From CAIXSC01 sp046349935 (GTDB lineage: Bacteria > Planctomycetota > Planctomycetia > Pirellulales > Pirellulaceae), in the NCBI GenBank assembly GCA_046349935.1, contig JAXMBK010000004.1:883872-947871 (forward strand): a stretch of 64,000 nt of DNA. Direction: 5' to 3'. Below are positions 15,846 to 23,702 of the stretch, one piece after another. Position 1 is the stretch's first letter; every line of letters starts with the position of its first letter. Made by a program: the position numbers and the translations under genes. Under the pieces are notes generated by a model. It was given only the letters and a program-made list of their open reading frames with translations, had not been told where the DNA came from and ran no database searches.

Positions 15846-17462
15846 ATGGCAGACACCGCTCAAACGTTGGGACTCGTTGCCGATCCGAAGCGACTTCTTC
15901 GGGAGCTCGCGGCCCTGCATCAGCTTTCCGAGCTCCTGCCGCTGGCGGTTCAGCGAATGTCGGAATCCTCGTCGGTCGCGCTGGTGCGGATCTGGCTCAC
16001 GCAGCCGCCGTTCCAGGGCGACTGTGCGCGGTGCCGCTTCGTCGCCGAGTGCCCCAGCCGAGAGCGCTGCTTGCATCTGATGGCGAGTTCTGGCCGTTCG
16101 CTGGCCGACGTCGGCGAGAAGTGGCAAGGGCTGGACGGTGCGTTTCGTCGTTTTCCCATTGGCGTCCGCAAGGTCGGGCGAATCGCCGCCACGGGGCAGT
16201 CGCTCGAAGTGCCCCAGGTGGAACTCGATCCGACCTGGGTGGCGAATCCGGACTGGATTGCGCTGGAACGCATCACGTCGTTCGTGGGGCATCCGTTAGT
16301 GCATCGAGGACAGGTGCTGGGGGTGTTGGGAGTGTTTGCGCGGCGGCGGCCGAGTGATGCGTGTTTCGAGTGGCTGCGGATGATTGCCGATCATCTGGCC
16401 GCCGCCATCGCCAACGCGCGTGCGCTGGAAGAGATCGAGTCGCTGCGGAGACGGCTCGAACAGGAGAATGAATACCTTCGAGAAGAAGTTCAGCAGGCAG
16501 CCGTCTTCGGCGACTTGATCGGTCGGTCGGCCGCGCTGCAGGCGGTGACGCGCCAGATTGAGCTCGTGGCGCCCACGAATTCGGCCGTCCTGATTCTGGG
16601 TGAAAGCGGCACGGGAAAGGAAGTCGTGGCGCGAGAAATCCATCGTCGCAGTCAACGCGCCGGCCGACCCTTGATCAAAGTGAACTGCGCCGCGATCCCG
16701 CGCGAACTGTACGAGAGCGAGTTTTTTGGACACGCGAAGGGCGCCTTTACGGGGGCTTTGCGCGACCGAGCGGGTCGATTTGAACTGGCCGACGGCGGCA
16801 CCCTGTTTCTGGATGAGATAGGCGAGATCCCGCTGGATCTACAGGCCAAGTTGCTGCGCGTTCTTCAGGAGGGAGAGATCGAGCGGATCGGCGAAGAACG
16901 AACGCGCAGGACGGACGTGCGCATCATCGCTGCGACCAATCGCAATCTGCGCGAGGAGTCGGAGGCCGGACGATTTCGACAAGACTTGTACTATCGGCTG
17001 AGCGTGTTCCCGATGGAGCTTCCGCCGCTTCGCAAGCGTGTCGAAGACATCCCGTTGTTGACCGAGCACTTTCTCGAGCGATTAGCTCGCCAACTGGGGC
17101 GGGCGCGACCGCGACTAACGCAAGCGAACATTCAGGCGCTGCAACGTTACGATTGGCCCGGGAATGTTCGCGAACTGCAACATGCCCTGGAACGAGCTTG
17201 CATCATTGCGATTGATGGTCGGTTGCAATTCGACTTCCCAGCGGCGTCTGCGAAGCAGCGCTCAAGAGATCCAGCCCCGGTCCCGGTGCGACGCATCCTG
17301 ACGGACGAAGAGCTGCGGAGGCTAGAAGCCGACAACATCCAGGCCGCGCTCGCCGAGTGTCAGGGCAAGATCTACGGCGCCAACGGCGCTGCCGCCTTAT
17401 TGGGTTTGAAGCCCACGACGCTGAACTCGCGCCTCAAGTCTCTCGGGATCAAGACAAGCTAG
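15846..17462 (+). CDS. Sigma-54-dependent activator with Cys-containing GAF domain (NorR/FhlA-like architecture)
   Basis: 538 residues from the ATG at 15846; an upstream in-frame ATG at 15747 would run through the palindromes and is disfavoured. GAF-like sensor domain about 15-195 with four cysteines in a tight patch (Cys60, 63, 69, 75; GDCARCRFVAECPSRERCLH), a plausible metal, Fe-S or redox site. A short coiled linker follows (about 195-220). The AAA+ domain has Walker A GESGTGKE (252-259), the sigma-54-contact loop GAFTGA (299-304), Walker B GTLFLDEIG, and the arginine-finger region FRQDLYYRLSVFP. A Fis-type helix-turn-helix is at about 505-535 (NGAAALLGLKPTTLNSRLK). It should bind the adjacent palindromes and drive the divergent operon from its -24/-12 promoter in response to a small-molecule or redox cue. 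Confidence 0.93.
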   Translation: MADTAQTLGLVADPKRLLRELAALHQLSELLPLAVQRMSESSSVALVRIWLTQPPFQGDCARCRFVAECPSRERCLHLMASSGRSLADVGEKWQGLDGAFRRFPIGVRKVGRIAATGQSLEVPQVELDPTWVANPDWIALERITSFVGHPLVHRGQVLGVLGVFARRRPSDACFEWLRMIADHLAAAIANARALEEIESLRRRLEQENEYLREEVQQAAVFGDLIGRSAALQAVTRQIELVAPTNSAVLILGESGTGKEVVAREIHRRSQRAGRPLIKVNCAAIPRELYESEFFGHAKGAFTGALRDRAGRFELADGGTLFLDEIGEIPLDLQAKLLRVLQEGEIERIGEERTRRTDVRIIAATNRNLREESEAGRFRQDLYYRLSVFPMELPPLRKRVEDIPLLTEHFLERLARQLGRARPRLTQANIQALQRYDWPGNVRELQHALERACIIAIDGRLQFDFPAASAKQRSRDPAPVPVRRILTDEELRRLEADNIQAALAECQGKIYGANGAAALLGLKPTTLNSRLKSLGIKTS

Positions 17463-17499
17463 ATTTCGCCCCAGAACAGAAAGTCATCGTCGAAAGTAG

Positions 17500-17519
17500 T
17501 GGACCGCTCCGCCGGTCCA
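17500..17519. repeat. Dispersed hairpin repeat, family 1
   Basis: TGGACCGCTCCGCCGGTCCA just after the activator gene, in the gap between convergent genes. Confidence 0.8.
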
Positions 17520-17624
17520 ACTCCCGGCCCACAACACCGCGCCCCGTCCACCGCGCCCTTCACACCGTCCGCCCCCCCAACGCCCGCTTTGTCGCCAATG
17601 GAGCTGCCGCTTCCGTGCGTTTGC

Positions 17625-18185
17625 CTACTTCGTTTCCAAACGTATCTCGGCGATGACGACGCCGTGAACGGGGGCGTCGTCGGCGATTCGCGTGTCGATG
17701 GTGAAGCACGAACTCAACAGCCCTTGCTTGTCGAAACGGACGAAGCGTTTTTCGTGTTCGGTCAGCTTGCGGGCGAGCACTTGTTGGGCTTGAGCGTAGA
17801 GTTCATCCAAGGTTTTCGGCGGCGCCCCTTCTTTGTGCTTGCCGATCGTTTCGCCTTGTTCGGTCCACTCGTACTTCGGAGCTTCAGGCATCGGCGGTCG
17901 ACCATTGGGACCGGGGGGAAGTGGAATTGGCGGGCCGATGACCCGATAGCGTCGGACTGCGACCTTGTGATTGAGGACGGCGATTTCGGTTTCCGTTCCG
18001 GCGCCGGTGAAGCTGGATGTGCGGACAAAGTAGCGATAGTTGCCTCCGCACTTTTCCTTGAGCTCGCTCCATTTGTCGAGGCTGCTTTGCAACTTGTCCG
18101 CGTCGCTATCCTGCGCGCGGCCGATGCCGGCGAATGAGGCGACGAGGACGAGGGCCAACAACAGCAGATTCGGAGCGTGTTTCAT
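17625..18185 (-). CDS. Exported hypothetical protein
   Basis: 186 residues with a clear signal peptide (MKHAPNLLLLALVLVASFAG, cleavage near residue 24). The mature part (DADKLQSSLDKWSELKEKCGGNYRY...) is rich in beta-strand-like segments with a Pro/Gly turn (IPLPPGPNGRPPMP) and no recognised motif. The two Cys (GGNYRY preceded by C; LLSSCF) could pair. It stands alone between repeats, convergent with the activator. Function is unknown. Confidence 0.7.
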   Translation of the reverse strand: MKHAPNLLLLALVLVASFAGIGRAQDSDADKLQSSLDKWSELKEKCGGNYRYFVRTSSFTGAGTETEIAVLNHKVAVRRYRVIGPPIPLPPGPNGRPPMPEAPKYEWTEQGETIGKHKEGAPPKTLDELYAQAQQVLARKLTEHEKRFVRFDKQGLLSSCFTIDTRIADDAPVHGVVIAEIRLETK

Positions 18186-18628
18186 CTGGGCTAAATCCTT
18201 CGCAATTTGACGTCAAGCTTTACTTCTCGCTCCGCCCAATTTAGCCGGGAAAGCCAACGGCCGCCGTTCTCTGCCCGCCAGAATCTCGTCGACGTACAAA
18301 ACGCTCCAAAGTCGTGGACCGCTCCGCCGGTCCAACGCCGTCGGGGTGACAAGACACCGTTAGAACTTTTTATCGCTGGGCTGGCCGGTTGGGACAACGG
18401 TTTGAAACGCCAATTGGGTCAAGCCGACCAGAGCTGAGCCTCAGTGCTCTCGCCGAAAACCGGCTTGAAACGGCGTCCTCGCGGCCTTCGGGCAGAGTAC
18501 CTTGTGGCTCCTGTATTTCCCGAATGGAGGCGTTTTCTCAATTTCTGTTGTACTTTGCTGATTGTCCGCAGTACACTTTGTCTTGAATACTTCGCATTTA
18601 AGGCGAATTTCGAGAGACAGAATGTTCT
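18186..18628. other. Intergenic: one hairpin repeat and the AbiEi-like promoter region
   Basis: 443 bases. A family 1 hairpin lies at 18315-18334. The last 110 bases before the AbiEi-like gene become AT-rich (ttgtactttgctg ... cagtacactttgtcttgaa), unlike the surroundings, and contain two related GTACTTTG / GTACACTTTG words. This is the likely promoter/operator, since AbiEi proteins repress their own operon. Confidence 0.5.
18315..18334. repeat. Dispersed hairpin repeat, family 1
   Basis: TGGACCGCTCCGCCGGTCCA preceded by aagtcg and followed by acgccg, the commonest context of this family. Confidence 0.8.
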
Positions 18629-19450
18629 ATGACTGGTGAATCAAAAAGCGGCAGACCGCGAACTCGCGAACGCCTCAGCAAGCTACTGCGCGAGGGCGGG
18701 GACGTTTTGTCCGTCGATAGCGCCGCCCGGATTTTGGGAACCGGCAGCGAAGAAGCAGCCAAGTCGCTCGCTCGTTGGTGCAATCAGGGCTGGTTGAGCC
18801 GGATCAAGCGCGGTGTCTACGTTCCTGTGCCGATTGAAGCGATGGGGACGGAACGGGCCCTCGAAGACGCTTGGATCATCATCCCCGATCTCTTCGGTCC
18901 AGCCTATGTCGGGGGATGGTCGGCGGCCGAGCACTGGGATTTGACCGAGCAGATTTTCACGGACATTTGCGTCTTTACTGCGCGCGCCGTGCCGAAGCGT
19001 CATCAGGTCTTCCACAATATTCCGTTCGTGGTGACCCACGCTCCGATGGAACAGCAGTTCGGGACAAAGACCGTCTGGAAGAAGCAGAAGAAGCTGTCGG
19101 TTTCCGACCCCACAAGGACCATCGTGGATATGCTCTCATGTCCTTGGACTGGCGGGGGCATCCAGCATGTTATTGACTGTTTTCGGGAGTATGCCAAAAG
19201 CCCGCATTTCAATGCCGACCAGTTGGTCGATTACGCCAATCGTCTCGGCAATGCCGCCGTTTTCAAGCGGCTTGGGTTTCTGGCCGAACGCCTCATGGGC
19301 GACAGACACGTCCTGACCGTGGCCTGCCGCTCGCGGCTCAGCAAGGGAAATGCCCAGCTTGATCCAGCGCTCAAGGGTGACCGTTTGGTAACACGGTGGC
19401 GGCTGTTCGTGCCGTCAGCGCTTTCCATCGAAACGGAGCGAAGGGAATGA
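18629..19450 (+). CDS. AbiEi-family antitoxin / transcriptional regulator (type IV TA), orphan
   Basis: 273 residues. N-terminal winged helix (about 10-65: RERLSKLLREGGDVLSVDSAARILG ... WLSRIKRGVYVPVP) followed by the AbiEi C-terminal domain (ALEDAWIIIPDLFGPAYVGGWSAAEHWDL, PTRTIVDMLSCPWTGGGIQHV). In known systems AbiEi represses the operon and counters AbiEii, a nucleotidyltransferase toxin encoded directly downstream. Here no AbiEii gene follows. An antisense istB fragment begins about 24 bp after the stop and a short C-terminal remnant of a plus-strand gene lies beyond it. The antitoxin itself seems nearly full length; its last residues may be altered by the insertion. Confidence 0.82.
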   Translation: MTGESKSGRPRTRERLSKLLREGGDVLSVDSAARILGTGSEEAAKSLARWCNQGWLSRIKRGVYVPVPIEAMGTERALEDAWIIIPDLFGPAYVGGWSAAEHWDLTEQIFTDICVFTARAVPKRHQVFHNIPFVVTHAPMEQQFGTKTVWKKQKKLSVSDPTRTIVDMLSCPWTGGGIQHVIDCFREYAKSPHFNADQLVDYANRLGNAAVFKRLGFLAERLMGDRHVLTVACRSRLSKGNAQLDPALKGDRLVTRWRLFVPSALSIETERRE

Positions 19451-19473
19451 TCCCGAAAAGCGAGATTCTGGAG

Positions 19474-19713
19474 TTGCCGCTCGTAGGCGCTGCTGATCAC
19501 CTCGAAGAGGAGTTCCGCGCCGAGCTTGCTGGCGGGGACGTATCCCAACTCGTCGAGGATCAGCAGGTCGAACTTCGCCAGCGACGACTTCATCCGCAGC
19601 AGCGTCCGTTCTTCCCGAGCTTCCATGAGTTGCGTGATGAGTTCGGTCACGCGACAGAAGCGGACGCGTTTTCCTCGCTGACACGCGGCAATGCCGAGGG
19701 CCGTCGCTGGATG
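19474..19713 (-). pseudogene. IS21-type IstB ATPase internal fragment
   Basis: About 80 codons of IstB core are readable on the minus strand: HPATALGIAACQRGKRVRF, RVTELITQLMEAREERTLLR, then Walker B-like LLILDELGYVPASKLGAELL. The Walker A (GTGKTHLA) and the C-terminal third are missing, and the frame leads into unrelated sequence at both ends. No istA or IS21 ends are visible. It is a remnant wedged between the AbiEi-like gene and a plus-strand C-terminal remnant. Confidence 0.85.
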
Positions 19714-19859
19714 CTCAAGCCTCAGCCTTGCCGGAGTCGCTCCGTCTGATTGATCGCTGTTTCCTGCCGGCCGAACAGAAGGAACAATACCGGCAACTCC
19801 TGGAGGAGCGGACCGCCCAGCTGGCTTCCAAGGGGCTCGAACCACGCGATTCCGCCTGA
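19713..19859 (+). pseudogene. C-terminal remnant, possibly of the AbiEii toxin
   Basis: In the same direction as the AbiEi-like gene, an open frame of 48 codons ends PESLRLIDRCFLPAEQKEQY and then RQLLEERTAQLASKGL before a TGA at 19857. It has the look of a real charged helical C-terminus. Its position downstream of AbiEi fits what would be left of an AbiEii gene whose body was replaced by the istB piece, but I do not recognise the sequence itself. Confidence 0.4.
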
Positions 19860-19912
19860 CGACGCACCACGGAATCGCACCTCCGCCCAACGAGAGGAGC
19901 CTCCGATCGTCG

Positions 19913-19963
19913 TGGACCGCTCCGCCGGTCCAGTGAAAAGTCGTGGACCGCTCCGTCGGTCCA
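19913..19963. repeat. Two tandem family 1 hairpins
   Basis: TGGACCGCTCCGCCGGTCCA at 19913-19932 and TGGACCGCTCCGTCGGTCCA at 19944-19963. The same two-hairpin arrangement recurs at 37436-37486 and 51126-51176. Confidence 0.85.
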
Positions 19964-20110
19964 ACGCCGCCTCGCTTGTGCATGCATTTCTTCGAACGCC
20001 CCGCCGCTGCATCATTCGCTTGGTCGAGCTCGCGAATCGACGTCGTCGTGGGCGGTCACGAGATGCTGGCGCGGCTGAAATCGAAAGTCGCCTCGGGCGT
20101 CATCGCTCGG

Positions 20111-20190
20111 TGTTTCCGCAAGGAGTCGGACGCGAACCCAGGGCGTCGCCGCGCTCTGCCCTGGGCCGACCTGTCGCGGCCCCTTTGGGG
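20111..20190. repeat. Dispersed repeat, family 3
   Basis: An 80-base segment (tgtttccgc...gtcggacgcgaacc...ctttgggg) about 88 percent identical by eye to 51008-51087. It contains a CCCAGGGC ... GCCCTGGG inverted repeat. Confidence 0.75.
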
Positions 20191-20352
20191 TGGAGCAAGC
20201 CACATTGGTGACAATCTGTGATGACGCCAACTAAGGCCTTTGATTTCGGGCAATCGTCTCTCTGATCCAACTTTTGTCTCGGTCGCCCCAATTCCTATCC
20301 AATTCGAATTCGGATCAGCGACTCCGCTGACCATGGTCGTCGGAACGCTGCT

Positions 20353-21558
20353 TTATGGCTGCTGCTTCGTGAGCACCTTGAAATCGTGCGCCGTGACTTT
20401 GTGCATTCCCTGAACAAACCAAGACCAAGGCTTGCCTGGATCTTTGTCGTGGAACGCGTCTAACTTCGCTCGCAAGACGGCGTCGATGACGATTGGCTCG
20501 CTGGTGTATTCAACGACGTCACGAAGTTCGAAGACCCAGCTAGGTTCGTTGGGGGATGCGATCTGGTGTACTTTTTGTTTCGGTTCGGTCGTTACGATCG
20601 CGTTCGCCATCACGCCTTTTCCTGCTCCATAGAAGCAGACGGAATCGCCGGGCATCAGAGGCTTCTTGACGGAACTCGCCCATACCTTCCCCTTCACGAC
20701 GAGTTCATGCACCCAATGTTCCGCCGTACGATCGTCGTCTTCCGCGACCGGAATGATCCAGCACTTCGGCTCTGACTTGCTGCCCGGTTCTTTGTCGTCC
20801 GCACCGCTCGAGACGCCACCGCTCGTGCCGCCGCCCTTGGCCAAATTGACATCAGGCGGCGGTGTCGTTGATTTGATCGAGCCTGTTTCTTCCCCCTCGA
20901 GCTTCGCCGACGACACCAAGCTAGAGATGAGCTTGACGAACGGGTTCGCTGTCGGTCCTCCGGGACGAAGCACCGTCAGGATGTCGGCGTGCGACACGCC
21001 GAATTCGGCCTTCAACTCGGCGAGCGTGAGTAGCGAGTCGACCGAGATGACTCGCAAATGATCGACGCGTTTCTCTGCGACAATCGAGTTTTCGAATTGA
21101 TTGAGGTTCGGATCAGGACGACCGACTACGTACAGTCCCAGGGCTTCGCCCCAATGCGGGATCGACTTTTCAGAAATCAGCTTATCGACGTATCCCACGA
21201 GCGTTGCGGTGCTGATCGAATACACCTCAGACGTTTTGACTTCCGCGACGAAGTGGAATCCGGTCGGGGACTTCCAGAGTCCGTCGAAGCCGATTTCGCC
21301 GGAAACGCCCTGGTAACGTCCATAAGTCACGTCGAACCCCAGCAGTCGCGCCGTGTAATTGACGAGGTCCTGCAGCGCGCGATTGTACTGATCGCCTGAC
21401 TTGGCAAGTGATGCTTGAATGTAATCGCGAAGTCTTCCGACATCGTCCTTCAGGTTCTCTTCCAAGAACTTGCGAAAACGGTCGCGGGGAGTATCGCTGG
21501 CGTGCGAGTCATCCAGTTTGCCGACAAGGGCGAGGACTTGATCGAGCGTGATGTTCAT
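20353..21558 (-). CDS. PD-(D/E)XK nuclease-like domain fused to an EVE/PUA-like domain (candidate type IV restriction enzyme)
   Basis: 401 residues from the ATG at 21558 (MNITLDQVLALVGK); an ORF start 48 bp upstream is also possible. The N-terminal half has a restriction-endonuclease core: IGFDGLW (Asp), then FHFVAEVKTSEVY (Glu-x-Lys) 14 residues later, after an alpha-helical lead (NYTARLLGFDVTYGRYQG). A Gly/Ser/Asp-rich linker follows. The C-terminal half fits the EVE fold: CWIIPVAEDDD, W-rich strand, GDSVCFYGAGKGVMANAIV, WVFELRDVVEY. EVE domains read modified cytosines, and EVE-nuclease fusions are predicted modification-dependent restriction enzymes. It is the last gene of the leftward McrBC-containing series. 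Neither domain call was checked by profile search. Confidence 0.72.
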   Translation of the reverse strand: MNITLDQVLALVGKLDDSHASDTPRDRFRKFLEENLKDDVGRLRDYIQASLAKSGDQYNRALQDLVNYTARLLGFDVTYGRYQGVSGEIGFDGLWKSPTGFHFVAEVKTSEVYSISTATLVGYVDKLISEKSIPHWGEALGLYVVGRPDPNLNQFENSIVAEKRVDHLRVISVDSLLTLAELKAEFGVSHADILTVLRPGGPTANPFVKLISSLVSSAKLEGEETGSIKSTTPPPDVNLAKGGGTSGGVSSGADDKEPGSKSEPKCWIIPVAEDDDRTAEHWVHELVVKGKVWASSVKKPLMPGDSVCFYGAGKGVMANAIVTTEPKQKVHQIASPNEPSWVFELRDVVEYTSEPIVIDAVLRAKLDAFHDKDPGKPWSWFVQGMHKVTAHDFKVLTKQQP

Positions 21559-21753
21559 GGTTCGGTTCAAGACAAGGCTTGGGGCATGCAACGTTGAAGC
21601 GATCATCTGCGACGGCGCGATTGTAACGTCAACGATAGGGTTGCGTTCGAAGCGAGCTTCGATTCAGGCCATCTCATGCTGCTTGCCGCGACGGTTTGGC
21701 GAAGGCCGGTTTGCGCAGTGCGAAGTGAGACGGTCGGACGCTCGCTTCCAGGA

Positions 21754-22854
21754 TTACGGTCCTGCCGATCCGACAGCGGAGCCGACGCTAAGTGGTCCCG
21801 CGGTCTGCTCGACTTGGTCTAACGATGGCAGTTCGCCGCGTTGTTCGCGTTCGATCTCAATCGACTCGAAGTACTCCAATGCTTCGGGATCGACGCGGTA
21901 CGTCACTTGGCCGTGGTGCTTCTCGACCGACCTGATAATCGTGTCCAGGTCGACGCGAAAGAACTCCTTCCGCAGGTTCACTCGGTTCACGCGGTAGGAC
22001 GCCAGTTCCTGGTGGAGGACCGCCTCCAGCGCCGGCGCGTCCTGGCTGGAGATCATCGCGTGCACGTCAAAGCTGAACGGCACGGACGCGTCGCTCAACT
22101 CATCGACTCGGTCCATCGGATCGGAGCGACGAGTTTGACCGACCTTGAACACGCCCTTGCCGAAACTGCCTATGTTCGAGATGACGTAGACGTACCCCAC
22201 TTTCGTTTGTTGGGCCAAACTCTTCGTGCGTTCCGCCTTCGCTTGCGCTTCTGCAAGCTCCTGACGCAGTTTCTCGATCTGCTCGGAGTGCGTGTCTCCG
22301 AGTAAGCGAATGGCATGCTCAAGGGCCTCGCGTTTTCGTTGCGCCTCCTTTTCGGCTTCTCGGATCGCTCGTTCCGCTTCCCGCTGGACGCGCTCTTCCT
22401 CGCGCATCTGGGCTCGAATCTCTGCCTGCTTGGCCTTCTCCTCGGCGATCTTGCGCGCCCGCTCGTACGCCGCTTCGATCGAAGCAAACAAAGCTCGGCG
22501 GCGCTCCACCGTCACGCCATGCCCATGCGAGGCGAGAAAAGCGAGGAATTGATCGAACTCGTGGATTAACTGGTGGCGATTCGCGGGCCCTATCTCCTGA
22601 CAAATCTCCTCGTGCGCCTCCTGAAGCGCCTTCTCGACGATCGGTTGCGTCGACTGCTTCGCGAGAACTAACTGGCGGTAGTAGTCCTCGAGTTCCCGGC
22701 GCAAGCTGGCAACCTGCCGTCGACACGCGATCGCTTCGCGCCAACGCTCGATGACGCCCCGTGTGGTCCCTTTGACCTCCAGGAGCAGAATCAGCATCAC
22801 CATGGATGCAGCCGTCAGGACAATCGCGGTAAGTAAGAGGATGGCAGTAAGCAT
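21754..22854 (-). CDS. Membrane-anchored coiled-coil protein with T5orf172/GIY-YIG-like domain (DUF4041-like)
   Basis: 366 residues. One N-terminal transmembrane helix (about 2-27), a helical region with long charged coiled coil (about 95-215: EEKAKQAEIRAQMREEERVQREAERAIREAE in pieces), then a C-terminal T5orf172/Mug113-type GIY-YIG domain (VGYVYVISNIGSFGKGVFKV, GQTRRSDPMDRVDELS, RKEFFRVDLDTII). The combination resembles DUF4041-T5orf172 proteins, often found near restriction and phage-defence genes. The GIY-YIG core suggests DNA cleavage at the membrane, but activity is unproven. It lies between the GYF protein and the EVE nuclease. Confidence 0.8.
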   Translation of the reverse strand: MLTAILLLTAIVLTAASMVMLILLLEVKGTTRGVIERWREAIACRRQVASLRRELEDYYRQLVLAKQSTQPIVEKALQEAHEEICQEIGPANRHQLIHEFDQFLAFLASHGHGVTVERRRALFASIEAAYERARKIAEEKAKQAEIRAQMREEERVQREAERAIREAEKEAQRKREALEHAIRLLGDTHSEQIEKLRQELAEAQAKAERTKSLAQQTKVGYVYVISNIGSFGKGVFKVGQTRRSDPMDRVDELSDASVPFSFDVHAMISSQDAPALEAVLHQELASYRVNRVNLRKEFFRVDLDTIIRSVEKHHGQVTYRVDPEALEYFESIEIEREQRGELPSLDQVEQTAGPLSVGSAVGSAGP

Positions 22855-22949
22855 CGGAACTCGAGTTCAACGCTGATATCAGGAACGCTGTTTTGAGGCC
22901 CCACTATCGGAAGGGGCACGACGCGGCGACGGATTCTCATGCGGCCGCA

Positions 22950-23495
22950 CTAAGGTCTGGGCGGGCTCGATGGCGAGGCAGGAGGCTGGTTCGAGAGGGC
23001 GTGGGAGATCTGACAGAGATGCCATCTCACCGCGACCGTATCTCTGGTGAGCCGAATCAAGCACCGGAGCAATGCCGAAACGAAAAAACAGAATCCGCCA
23101 CCCGCGAGCGACGCGAACGCAAAGGGAAACCCTTCGCTGACGAGAAACAGAACTGCTGCGATCCCATGTAGTACGCCGAGGATAATGAAAGCGTAGGTGG
23201 AAAACTCCAAAATGGCGCAGGGAAGATAGGGTGCACCGTCGGCAAAGTCGGCAGACGGAAATTGATATTGAACCGGTTGGGAACTCGCCGGCGTGGGGCG
23301 GTGAACCACGGCAGCGGTTTTCGCTGCCGCTGCGGTCGAGTTTGCGAGGCACTCAAACGCCAACATGGGCTTGCCGCCATCCGTCTTCACGAGCGTGTCA
23401 TCGGTCACGACTCCTTTCGCGTACAGCGACTTGAGATCGTCGAACGACAGCGGTCCCTGCCATGACTTGTTATGGAAGTAGAAGTAGTTGCTCAT
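22950..23495 (-). CDS. GYF_2-domain membrane protein
   Basis: 181 residues from the ATG at 23495, which has a good Shine-Dalgarno (gaggag) 7 bases upstream; the longer frame to 23597 is rejected for that reason. N-terminal GYF_2-like domain (YFYFHNKSWQGPLSFDDLKS, then LYAKGVVTDDTLV), a Pro-rich linker, two transmembrane segments (about 93-150) and a Pro/Ser tail. GYF_2 domains bind peptides at membranes in many bacteria. In the defence series it may be an accessory or an unrelated passenger. Confidence 0.75.
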   Translation of the reverse strand: MSNYFYFHNKSWQGPLSFDDLKSLYAKGVVTDDTLVKTDGGKPMLAFECLANSTAAAAKTAAVVHRPTPASSQPVQYQFPSADFADGAPYLPCAILEFSTYAFIILGVLHGIAAVLFLVSEGFPFAFASLAGGGFCFFVSALLRCLIRLTRDTVAVRWHLCQISHALSNQPPASPSSPPRP

Positions 23496-23628
23496 GATGT
23501 TCGCTCCTCGTCGCGGCCCACGAACGAAGCGGGCACAGAACCAATCCACCCCCCCGTCCACCCTCGAACACGGGCGCGCGGCTCCAAGAGTAACCAACGA
23601 TCGACCTGCGTTCTTCCCCCACCAACTC

Positions 23629-23653
23629 TCGCATTCGGGGGGATTGCGAAACG
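23629..23653. repeat. 25-base motif shared with 28264-28288
   Basis: A 25-base word beginning tcgcattcggggggattg and ending gaaacg, with one mismatch to 28264-28288. Each copy lies just upstream of a defence gene start (GYF gene here; between mcrB and hsdR there). Confidence 0.6.
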
Positions 23654-23702
23654 TGAACCCGTCACAAAGCGTCCGGGCGCATACTCGACGGACGCCAAGG
23701 TC

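Larger units (their letters stand above)
19860..20352. other. Intergenic with three repeats
   Basis: About 490 bases without a convincing gene. It holds two family 1 hairpins (19913-19932, 19944-19963) and an 80-base dispersed repeat (20111-20190) shared with 51008-51087. Confidence 0.6.

Noticed and set aside
17463..17624. A terminator after the sigma-54 activator gene
   Set aside because: The only stem is the dispersed hairpin at 17500-17519, which has no T-tract and occurs in many unrelated places.
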